Assembly: GCA_025453925.1 (NCBI GenBank)
Contig: JALOPK010000242.1
Location: 1 to 5,526, forward strand
DNA: 5,526 bases
Origin: Candidatus Eiseniibacteriota bacterium
Lineage (GTDB): Bacteria; JAFGKV01
Direction of reading: 5' to 3'
Shown here: in pieces, positions 1 through 5,526 of the stretch
How the letters are laid out: each line of letters opens with the position of its first letter
Position numbering within the stretch: the first letter of the stretch is position 1
Notes under the pieces: generated by a model
What the model was told of the DNA's origin: nothing
What the model saw: only the letters and a program-made list of their open reading frames with translations
Databases searched by the model: none
Made by a program: the position numbers and the translations under genes

Positions 1-1043
1 CCCTTGGTGAAGAACACGACATTGGCCTTCACACCGGGGCTGTAGGGCGTGAACGTGCCGCGGGGAAGGCGCAGCACGGTATGCAGATCGCAGTATTCCG
101 TGACGATCTTGAACACTTCGCCCGCCTGGTCCGCGAACAGGCAATTGTCCGGCAGCACCACCGCGGCCCGGCCGCCGGGCTTGAGGATCGTCAAGATGTG
201 CTGGACGAAGTTGAGCTGCTTGTTCGAGGTGGCGATGGTGAAGTCGTCGCGGGTCGGCGCCTGGTTCGCACCCTTGGTGCCGAAGGGCGGATTGGTCAGC
301 ACCACGTCGAAGCGCCGGCCGGTGGGCGGATCGTAGATGGAATCGCCCAGCGCGATATGGGGCGTGATGCCGTGCAGGTAGAGGTTCATGAGGGCCAGGC
401 GACGCGGGCGTTCCACCAACTCCTCGCCGAAGAAGGTCTCCTCCTTGACTCGTTTCGCCACATCGCGGTCCAGGGCGCCACGGCTTTCTCCTACCAGCCA
501 CACATAGGTCGCTACCAGGAATCCTCCCGTGCCCACCGCCGGGTCGCAAATGGAGAACTCCGCCCGGGTGCGGGGGTCGGGCTTCATGCAGCGCACGATG
601 GTCTGGATCAGGATGCGCGGCGTGAAGTATTGCCCCGCGCCCTTCTTGCCCTCACTGGCCGCCTTCTCCAGGAGCCCCTCGTATGCCGCGGCCTTCACGT
701 CGACCTCAAGGGAGGTCCATTCCGTCTCGTCGATGAGCGAGACCAAGCGCTTCAAGTTCACCGGGTTGTTGAAGCGGCTCTGGGCCCCGGCGTAGATGTC
801 GCCCAGGATGCCGTGTGTTCGACCGAGGGTGCGCAAGACATCAATGTAGTGATCGATGAGATCGGTGCCGCTGCGGTCGCGGATTCCGGGCCACGCGCAG
901 CCTTCGGGGATGTCGATCCCCCGCTCGTCCGCCATTTTGAGGAAGAGCAGGTAGGTGATCTGCTCGATGTAGTCGCCGTAGTCGATGCCGTCGTGGCGCA
1001 ACGTGTGGCAGAATCCCCAAAGTTTCTGAACGATGTCGGTCAT
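1..1043 (-). CDS. hsdM: Type I restriction-modification system DNA methyltransferase subunit HsdM (3' end cut by window edge)
   Basis: Modification subunit of a Type I R-M complex. With HsdS it transfers a methyl group from S-adenosylmethionine to adenine N6 in the recognition site, and the M2S core is also needed for HsdR to cleave. About 347 codons are visible; the family is usually about 480-540 residues, so the C-terminus lies left of the window. The N-terminal helical domain starts MTDIVQKLWGF. The family signature GAGQYFTPR is at residues 135-143, motif I DPAVGTGGF at 167-175 (SAM binding) and catalytic NPPF at 251-254. The visible end reads NVVFFTK, a usual HsdM strand. The start at 1043 is chosen because the N-terminal motif begins there and GAAGG (plus 1051-1055) lies 7 nt upstream. 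It is the third gene of the operon, 64 nt after the small gene. A REP-like hairpin occupies that gap. The family call is firm; sequence specificity cannot be read without HsdS. Confidence 0.96.
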   Translation of the reverse strand, partial: MTDIVQKLWGFCHTLRHDGIDYGDYIEQITYLLFLKMADERGIDIPEGCAWPGIRDRSGTDLIDHYIDVLRTLGRTHGILGDIYAGAQSRFNNPVNLKRLVSLIDETEWTSLEVDVKAAAYEGLLEKAASEGKKGAGQYFTPRILIQTIVRCMKPDPRTRAEFSICDPAVGTGGFLVATYVWLVGESRGALDRDVAKRVKEETFFGEELVERPRRLALMNLYLHGITPHIALGDSIYDPPTGRRFDVVLTNPPFGTKGANQAPTRDDFTIATSNKQLNFVQHILTILKPGGRAAVVLPDNCLFADQAGEVFKIVTEYCDLHTVLRLPRGTFTPYSPGVKANVVFFTK

Positions 1044-1050
1044 CAGAGAG

Positions 1051-1055
1051 CCTTC
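1051..1055 (-). promoter_or_regulatory. Ribosome binding site of hsdM
   Basis: GAAGG on the minus strand, 7 nt before the ATG at 1043. It lies between REP copy A and the start codon, so the hairpin at 1069-1087 sits about 13 nt upstream of it and could affect its accessibility. That last point is inference. Confidence 0.55.
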
Positions 1056-1067
1056 ATGCGGGGGTGG

Positions 1068-1095
1068 GCACGGCGGAGACCGCCGTGGCTACAGC
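1068..1095 (-). repeat. REP-like palindromic element, copy A (between the small gene and hsdM)
   Basis: Single copy of the element that is tandemly repeated at 1743-1872. On the minus strand it reads GCTGTAGC, then a hairpin. Arms are plus 1069-1076 and 1080-1087, 8 bp (CACGGCGG with CCGCCGTG), with the 3-nt loop AGA (plus strand). The GTAG tetranucleotide is plus ctac at 1089-1092, one base from the stem. GTAG followed by a GC-rich palindrome is the form of REP elements mobilised by REP-associated tyrosine transposases (RAYTs); no RAYT gene is in the window. The element starts 12 nt after the stop codon of the small gene. It has no U-tract, so it is not a typical intrinsic terminator. Its 28 nt are identical to copy C (1791-1818). 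Confidence 0.85.
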
Positions 1096-1107
1096 ATCGG
1101 ATGTGTG

Positions 1108-1716
1108 TCATGGGCGGTCCTTCGTGTGGGCGAACAGGGCCACATCGGCGGCAACGGGCGAGTAGAACACCTGGAGCTCCTTCGGCGTGCAGCCCAACGC
1201 CTCGGCAAGGCGCTGCGTCGTGATGTTCTTCCATTCCTTGTCTCGCCACCTGTGCTGGTAGAGGACAAGAGTGTCGCCTGGCCGAAGAATGCCGAACAGC
1301 TCGGCGATCCTGCCCGGGCGGATGTGTTTGGCGCGGGTGGAGCCGCTTTCGGGTTCGAGACCGGTATCGGGGTCGAGGAAGAGGATGATCGGGTCGGGCG
1401 AGCTCCTGAACCAGGCGCGCACTCCCGCGATGACGTCGTCGAACCAGGCGATACTGTCGCCCTGATAGGGCCTGCGGTAATGAGAGATCTCGATGCCGGC
1501 CCGCGCAGCCAGACGATCGATGTCATCCAGGTCGCGGAAGTGCTCGATGACCTCCTCGGGGAAGTCCGCGCCGTCCGGTTCGGCGAATTCAAACCTCGTC
1601 TCGTTGTCGGTGAGAAGCCAGATCCAGAGGACCGCAGCGCCATTCTCCCTGGCCAATCGCACAAGCGTTGCCCATTTCAGAAGATCACGGTTGTCCCCGT
1701 ACCATTCATGTCGCAT
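1108..1716 (-). CDS. Uncharacterised protein embedded in a Type I R-M operon, 202 residues
   Basis: I do not recognise a named family and assign no function. From the start MRHEWYGDNRDLLKW the protein is soluble-looking, with no signal peptide or membrane segment. Conserved-looking features are GDNRDLLKW (residues 7-15), a hydrophobic strand running into LDPDTGLEP (114-122), RPGDTL (145-150) and LYQH (152-155). The alternation of strands and helices, with an acidic DPD turn after a hydrophobic strand, would fit a Rossmann-like fold. That is a guess from pattern, not a match. The start at 1716 is preferred because GGAGA (plus 1724-1728) lies 8 nt upstream. The frame stays open to 1794, but the extra 26 residues would be encoded by REP sequence. 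The gene follows hsdR by 162 nt and precedes hsdM by 64 nt, on the same strand, so it is probably co-transcribed. Both flanks carry the same direct repeat, which suggests a mobile or inserted cassette. It could be an accessory nuclease, a regulator or a separate defence factor. Confidence 0.8.
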   Translation of the reverse strand: MRHEWYGDNRDLLKWATLVRLARENGAAVLWIWLLTDNETRFEFAEPDGADFPEEVIEHFRDLDDIDRLAARAGIEISHYRRPYQGDSIAWFDDVIAGVRAWFRSSPDPIILFLDPDTGLEPESGSTRAKHIRPGRIAELFGILRPGDTLVLYQHRWRDKEWKNITTQRLAEALGCTPKELQVFYSPVAADVALFAHTKDRP

Positions 1717-1723
1717 GTGATGG

Positions 1724-1728
1724 TCTCC
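1724..1728 (-). promoter_or_regulatory. Ribosome binding site deciding the start of the small gene
   Basis: GGAGA on the minus strand, 8 nt before the ATG at 1716. It favours the 202-residue form over the longer reading from 1794, whose start would fall inside REP copy C. It lies 16 nt after the end of copy B. Confidence 0.6.
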
Positions 1729-1742
1729 ATGGAGCGTTCGCG

Positions 1743-1872
1743 GTACGGCGGGGACCGCCGTGGCTACAGCAGGGAGCGGGAGGAAGCATTGCACGGCGGA
1801 GACCGCCGTGGCTACAGCGCGCGGCAGGAGGAAGCATTGTACGGCGGGGACCGCCGTGGCTACAGCAGGGAG
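1743..1872 (-). repeat. Tandem array of three REP-like palindromes, 48-bp period
   Basis: Three copies fill most of the gap between hsdR and the small gene. The 26-nt cores are at 1745-1770 (B), 1793-1818 (C) and 1841-1866 (D). Each carries a perfect 7-bp inverted repeat, ACGGCGG with CCGCCGT, around a 3-nt loop (GGA in B and D, AGA in C), plus the GTAG head on the minus strand (plus ctac at 1764, 1812 and 1860). The 22-nt linkers (1771-1792 and 1819-1840) share GGAGGAAGCATTG at 1779-1791 and 1827-1839. The unit is therefore about 48 bp and was amplified in tandem. The GTAG side always faces the hsdR end. Copy D starts 12 nt after the hsdR stop. REP hairpins inside operons are known to stabilise upstream mRNA and to tune downstream gene dosage, and that is the likely role here if there is one. 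Confidence 0.88.
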
Positions 1873-1878
1873 GCAGGG

Positions 1879-4560
1879 TCATGCGGCGATGGCCTCGTTG
1901 AGTGTGTGAATCATGGATACCAGCTCTGACTCGCCGAACACGCGGCGGGCAGCGGCCCAGCCGCCGGCGTCAGAGAGGGCAGGCTGGTAGTCGAAGTCTT
2001 CGCGGTCAAGGGACAAGGTCTTCTGCATGACGGCTTGGATGCGCGCCAGCCACTTCTCCTGATCCGGTGTGAACGAGAGATTCAGGGTCAGCCGCGCGAA
2101 GGCACGCTCGACGCGCTCCGCGGCAGTCAGGAGCGGAGCCTCCTCGTCAGCAGCGTGCTTCACCATGGAGATGATATCGACCAGGGCTTTGTGGTACCGC
2201 AGCTCGTGGACCTTCTGCAGCGTCTCCACGCTGAACCGGTAGCGGCTCTGCGCCAACTTCTCGCGCAATTCACCCAGGGCGGCCGCGCTCCAGTCGCGGG
2301 GCCGGTCGAGAAGGATCCGCAGGGCTTCGATGTGGGCGGGATTCTCCCGCACGAACCGTGAGAATGCCACCAGGTAGTCCTCGGGCTTGTACTCCTGCCC
2401 CATGGTGTCGCGAATGAGCAGGGCCGAGGTCACGGTATCGCCATACTCATCTGCCTTCCAGAACTCACGGGCGGGGCGTGGGTAGTCCACCAGCAGATGC
2501 TGGAACTCGGGAGTGCGGAGCAGCTTCATCGTGCCCACGAAGTCGTCGGCCAGGGCCTGGCGCAGGCCTCGGCCGAACCGCGCTACGTCGCCCTGCGGGA
2601 GGTACGCGGCGAACAGCGTGCGGGCATTGGATGCCATGCCGCGGTCGATGCGGTGGAGCCGCTTGATCAGGCAGGCGGTGTTGTACTCGCGATCGCGATT
2701 GGCCCAGATATCCTCGATGACCTCAACGATGGTGCGGCTGGGCTGGTCGGGAGGGCCAATCGTGATGCCGGTCGCACCTCTGAAGTAGGCCAGCAGCGTG
2801 CCGTCGAAGCAGTCGAACACCGTGAAGTAGGGCTTGTCGGTGAACGTCTCGCCCTTGCGGGTGCCGCGGCCCAGCATCTGCTCGAACAGGATGCGCGACT
2901 TCACGGGGCGGAGGAACACGATGAACTCCAGATCCGGGATGTCGACCCCCGTGCTCAGGAGATCGACGGTGACCGCGATGCCGGGCTTGGCCAGGTTGCG
3001 GAACTCCCGGATCCGCTGCAGCGGCCGGTCGACACGGCCCGTGATCTTGCACACGAAATCATCGCCACGACCGAATACGTCGCGGGCGAGGTCGGCGAGA
3101 GCGTCGGCGTGGGACATGTGGGGAAGGTCGTTCACCGCGAAGATCAACGTCTTGGGGAACCGGCCGAACTCCTGCTCATGTGCATCTGCATAGCGCTTGA
3201 CCTCCTCCAAAACGAGCCGGTTCGATTGGGGCGCCGTGATGCGCGTCTCGATGTCGGAGGTATCGAACGTCCGCTCGTCTTCCAGGGTGTCCATGGCGGA
3301 GAGGCCGGTGTGGGGATCGACGACCTCCACGTGATCGCCCTCCCGAAGGAAGATCCCGTGCATGCGCACATCCGAACGAACGGTGACCGCGTGGTAGTCA
3401 ACCAGGCGTCCGTCCTGCACCGCCCGTTCGTAGGGATAGTCGAACACCTTGTGGACGAAGTACGCCGAGGTGTGGGAGGCGGGCGTTGCCGTGAGCCCGA
3501 TCTTGATGGCATCGAAGTGATCCAGGGTGCTGCGCCATACGGAGAGCTCCTGGGAGGTGTAGCCTCGGTGGCACTCGTCGGCGATGACCACGTCGAAGGC
3601 ATGGATCGGGATGGAGAGTCGGTCGGCGTCGTCATCGATGGCCTCGTCGCCCGCGCCGAAGATCGCCTGGCGGCCCAGGATGTTGATGGCCATGCGCTGG
3701 ATCGTGCACACGTAGACGAACGCGTGGCCCGGCTGGGGATCGGTCAGATAGTGGCCCGGCATCACCTTGGGATCGAAGGTCTCGCCCTCGCCGAAGTCGT
3801 CGCGGTGGAATCTGCTGCTGTAGACCTCGTAGATCCGGTCGAACTTCAGCCCCGCCTCCGGCTCGAATGCGGCGAACGCTCGCACCGCCTGGGCAGCCAA
3901 GGCGCGGCGGTCCACCAGAAACAGCACTCGCTTGGCCACGCCCGACTTCATGAGGCGGTAGGTCTCGCTGACCATGGTCATGGTCTTGCCCGTCCCAGTG
4001 GCCATGGCCAGGAGCATGGCGCGCGTGCGGTCGGCAATAGCGGCTTCGATGGCGGCATTGGCCTCCTGCTGGTGGGGCCACAGACGCTCGATGTTGATGG
4101 GGATGCCGGCGAGGGTGGTGAGGGAGCCTTCCAAGTCCCGCGCCAGCAGCTCCCGGAGGGCGTTGGGCGTGTGGAACTCGGCGATGCGGCGGGAGCGGTT
4201 ACGAGGATGGCGCGCATCCCGGAACCAGATCTCCTCACCGCTGGTCGAATACAGAAACGGGCAGCGAAGACCCTCGAAGTTGAAGCCCGACTGATGCAGG
4301 CCGCGGGCGTAGCGCTCCGCCTGGGAGAGCACCTCCTGGGCGCCGAGGGTGACCCGCTTCGCCTCCACTACTGCCTCTATCCTCCCGTCGAGCCAGAGGA
4401 CATAGTCCGCGGGGCCATTGGCCGTCTCGTGCTCCTCAGTTCGGAATGGGCCCGCCATGGGCCGCACGCCAGCGGGGGCCAGCGGCCACCCGCACGCATC
4501 CAGCCGAGGGTCGATCCGCGCCTCGCGGGTCAGCCGTTCGGGTTCGGGCAGGTCAGACAT
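1879..4560 (-). CDS. hsdR: Type I restriction enzyme, restriction (R) subunit HsdR
   Basis: ATP-dependent translocase and endonuclease subunit of the Type I complex. It binds the M2S core, reels in unmethylated DNA and cuts far from the site. The product is 893 residues, close to the shorter EcoEI/EcoAI-type R subunits and shorter than EcoKI HsdR (about 1170). The N-terminal PD-(D/E)xK nuclease domain shows D52 and E66-A-K68. The two RecA-like motor domains show Walker A ATGTGKT (187-193), DECH box (328-331), TATP motif III (357-360), motif V region DLLSTGVDIP (533-542) and motif VI QMLGRGTR (561-568). The helical C-terminal region, about 620-890, would contact the methyltransferase. All key residues are present and the frame is unbroken. 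The start at 4560 keeps the usual N-terminal region (ID at 16-17 through ACGW at 22-25). There is no clear Shine-Dalgarno before it. It is the first gene of the operon, downstream of a strong dyad. Confidence 0.96.
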   Translation of the reverse strand: MSDLPEPERLTREARIDPRLDACGWPLAPAGVRPMAGPFRTEEHETANGPADYVLWLDGRIEAVVEAKRVTLGAQEVLSQAERYARGLHQSGFNFEGLRCPFLYSTSGEEIWFRDARHPRNRSRRIAEFHTPNALRELLARDLEGSLTTLAGIPINIERLWPHQQEANAAIEAAIADRTRAMLLAMATGTGKTMTMVSETYRLMKSGVAKRVLFLVDRRALAAQAVRAFAAFEPEAGLKFDRIYEVYSSRFHRDDFGEGETFDPKVMPGHYLTDPQPGHAFVYVCTIQRMAINILGRQAIFGAGDEAIDDDADRLSIPIHAFDVVIADECHRGYTSQELSVWRSTLDHFDAIKIGLTATPASHTSAYFVHKVFDYPYERAVQDGRLVDYHAVTVRSDVRMHGIFLREGDHVEVVDPHTGLSAMDTLEDERTFDTSDIETRITAPQSNRLVLEEVKRYADAHEQEFGRFPKTLIFAVNDLPHMSHADALADLARDVFGRGDDFVCKITGRVDRPLQRIREFRNLAKPGIAVTVDLLSTGVDIPDLEFIVFLRPVKSRILFEQMLGRGTRKGETFTDKPYFTVFDCFDGTLLAYFRGATGITIGPPDQPSRTIVEVIEDIWANRDREYNTACLIKRLHRIDRGMASNARTLFAAYLPQGDVARFGRGLRQALADDFVGTMKLLRTPEFQHLLVDYPRPAREFWKADEYGDTVTSALLIRDTMGQEYKPEDYLVAFSRFVRENPAHIEALRILLDRPRDWSAAALGELREKLAQSRYRFSVETLQKVHELRYHKALVDIISMVKHAADEEAPLLTAAERVERAFARLTLNLSFTPDQEKWLARIQAVMQKTLSLDREDFDYQPALSDAGGWAAARRVFGESELVSMIHTLNEAIAA

Positions 4561-4618
4561 GGTCGTTGGTGCACGGGATGTCGTCGGGGCTGTGGTTGGC
4601 CTCGACGGAACGGGCCGT

Positions 4619-4654
4619 TGGTGGCACTATTCTAATGTGAGAATAGTGCCACCA
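4619..4654. promoter_or_regulatory. Perfect 15-bp inverted repeat upstream of hsdR, candidate operator
   Basis: Arms 4619-4633 and 4640-4654 are exact reverse complements around the 6-nt loop AATGTG. The inner arm is AT-rich (ACTATTCT) and the outer arm GC-rich (TGGTGGC). It lies 59-94 nt upstream of the hsdR start. On the minus strand, TAGAAT at 4634-4629 (across arm and loop) is one mismatch from a -10 box, which would place a transcript start near 4622; I see no good -35. There is no T-run after either arm, so an intrinsic terminator is unlikely. A dimeric repressor site over the R-M promoter is the simplest reading, but no regulator gene is in the window. The repeat itself is certain; its role is inferred. 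Confidence 0.6.
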
Positions 4655-4665
4655 CATCGGATGTG

Positions 4666-5526
4666 AGGCCCTATGAGCACGAACCATCGGGCATGACTCC
4701 CCTGGGGTGGGTGCGCGCCGGTGCGCCATCCCTGGATGGTGGATCGAAACGGAAGGAACGCGCAGTAGTGCCGCTGTCAATGACGGCGAGTGAACCGGGT
4801 GTTGGGTGCAGAGAAGATCCGGTCGTCCGCACGGCAGTCACGGGTCGGACCTCCCCCTCGACTCCGCTCCCGACTTCGCCAGGGCTGCGACGTGGCCGAC
4901 AGGGTCAATGACCTCCGATCTCCATTCGCGAAAAGGGCAGATCCGCGGATCGTGGCGGCCCAAATGGGGCCGGGTATCGCTTTGGGGGGTTCTTGGCCAA
5001 TGGGTGACGGATGGGCAGAAGGAACAGGCCTGAGAAGGCAACCGCTGGAAGTGCTTTTGTCTGCAGGTGCGGAAGGGTGAGCTCCCTGTTGGACGACGCG
5101 CCCAGCCACCCCCAGTGGCGTGTGTCCTGCCGGCGGAAGCAAGGTCGGCGTCAATGGTTGAGAGATGTCAGACAAAGGAACACCCCAATCCTTGTCCGTC
5201 AATACCTGCATTTGAGCCATCTGTGTGCCCGCGAACGAATAGCTCGTTGTGACGTGTCACGACATTCGACGACAACTCCGGTCAGCAGCCGCCTCAAACA
5301 TGGCTCGATCACTCATCAAGAAGGTATCAGCGGGCTGTCTTGCTGCATGCTCAATAGTAGGAATGGTTCGAAGTTGATGGAGCGCGCTGCTGCAGAGTCC
5401 CGCTCCCACTATCATCGGTCGAACCATGCTACGCGCCACGCGGAGCCCATCGCCGCGTGCAGGAGCAGCCGACTAGGCCGATCCGGGCTGACCGGGAAGC
5501 TCGCTTCCAGCAAGAAGGCTCTGATT
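4666..5526. other. Non-coding or unassigned region upstream of the operon
   Basis: About 860 bases without a gene I can support. Open frames on both strands are short (at most about 147 residues, minus 5220-4777). They are rich in P, S, R and G, overlap one another and match no family I know. I found no tRNA, rRNA, transposase or terminator with a T-run. Small dyads are present: CCATCC/GGATGG at 4727-4740, the 12-nt palindrome GATCCGCGGATC at 4940-4951, GTGAC/GTCAC at 5249-5260, and GGAAGC/GCTTCC at 5495-5508. GTCAATGAC occurs twice, at 4776-4784 and 4904-4912. The stretch could be decayed mobile DNA or a junction of the R-M island, but nothing shows this directly. Confidence 0.5.
5363..5427. 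repeat. Nested inverted repeats in the intergenic region
   Basis: The outer arms ATGGTTCGA (5363-5371) and TCGAACCAT (5419-5427) are perfect 9-bp complements. Inside them, GGAGCG (5379-5384) pairs with CGCTCC (5401-5406). TGAT and ATCA between the two layers could also pair. Together they could fold into one long imperfect stem in RNA or single-stranded DNA. No product is recognised. A short structured RNA or a decayed element end are both possible, and chance is not excluded. Confidence 0.35.

Noticed and set aside
1043-1057. Four-codon mini-cistron (ATG at 1057) whose TGA overlaps the hsdM ATG, as in translational coupling
   Set aside because: It has no ribosome binding site of its own that I can see, and a five-codon frame of this kind arises easily by chance.
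1069-1087. Intrinsic terminator after the small gene
   Set aside because: The stem is GC-rich, but no U-run follows on the minus strand, and hsdM continues on the same strand 64 nt after the small gene.
81-1223. 380-codon plus-strand open frame opposite hsdM
   Set aside because: Shadow of hsdM. The minus strand shows GAGQYFTPR, motif I and NPPF.
1717-1794. N-terminal extension of the small gene (26 residues from an ATG at 1794)
   Set aside because: The extension is encoded by REP copy B and flanking sequence and looks unlike protein. The ATG at 1716 has a good ribosome binding site.
1745-1866. A short CRISPR array (three 26-nt repeats, two 22-nt spacers)
   Set aside because: The two spacers share 13 identical bases and look like part of a 48-bp tandem unit. 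A fourth copy lies apart at 1070-1095, no cas gene is present, and the repeat is a GTAG-headed REP hairpin.
1033-1929. Plus-strand open frame whose translation carries GGDRRGYS four times, a possible repeat peptide
   Set aside because: It runs antisense to the small gene and across hsdM and hsdR ends. The repeated peptide is only the REP core read in one frame, kept in phase because 48 and 675 are multiples of three. A ribosome profiling signal on the plus strand would be needed to revive it.
2497-4635. 712-codon plus-strand open frame opposite hsdR
   Set aside because: High GC leaves few stop codons antisense to a long gene. The translation has no family motifs, while the minus strand has every HsdR motif.
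4777-5220. 147-residue minus-strand ORF, or remnants of an insertion sequence in the overlapping frames
   Set aside because: Composition is rich in P, S and R with no motif. Overlapping frames on both strands look equally protein-like, and I cannot name an IS family from the sequence.
5360-5380. tRNA T-arm-like GGTTCGAA
   Set aside because: No acceptor stem, anticodon arm or CC-containing T-stem partner can be built around it.

Overview
The window is high-GC bacterial chromosomal DNA. Its left four-fifths is most of a Type I restriction-modification operon, read right to left on the minus strand. Order of transcription is hsdR (4560 to 1879), a small unrecognised gene (1716 to 1108), then hsdM (1043 leftwards, running off the window edge at position 1). 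No hsdS is visible; if the locus is complete it should lie beyond the left edge. The high GC and the GTAG-headed palindromic repeats are common in Proteobacteria such as Pseudomonas and Xanthomonas relatives, but nothing here fixes the taxon.

HsdR carries an N-terminal nuclease motif (D52, E66, K68) and a full set of superfamily 2 helicase motifs. HsdM carries the SAM-binding motif I and the NPPF catalytic motif. Between them sits a 202-residue protein with no assigned family. It is probably an accessory part of the defence operon or a passenger inserted into it.

The most unusual feature is a repetitive extragenic palindrome (REP-like) family occupying both gene gaps of the operon. There are three tandem copies at a 48-bp period between hsdR and the small gene, and one copy between the small gene and hsdM. 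All four have the same orientation. On the transcribed strand each begins with GTAG followed by a 7-8 bp GC hairpin with a 3-nt loop. The copies nearest hsdR and the small gene both begin exactly 12 nt after the stop codon. The small gene is therefore flanked by direct repeats 675 bp apart.

Upstream of hsdR, at 4619-4654, is a perfect 15-bp inverted repeat with a 6-nt loop. It is the best candidate for an operator or promoter element. The remaining roughly 860 bases to the right edge contain only weak, unconvincing ORFs and a few small dyads. I see no gene there.
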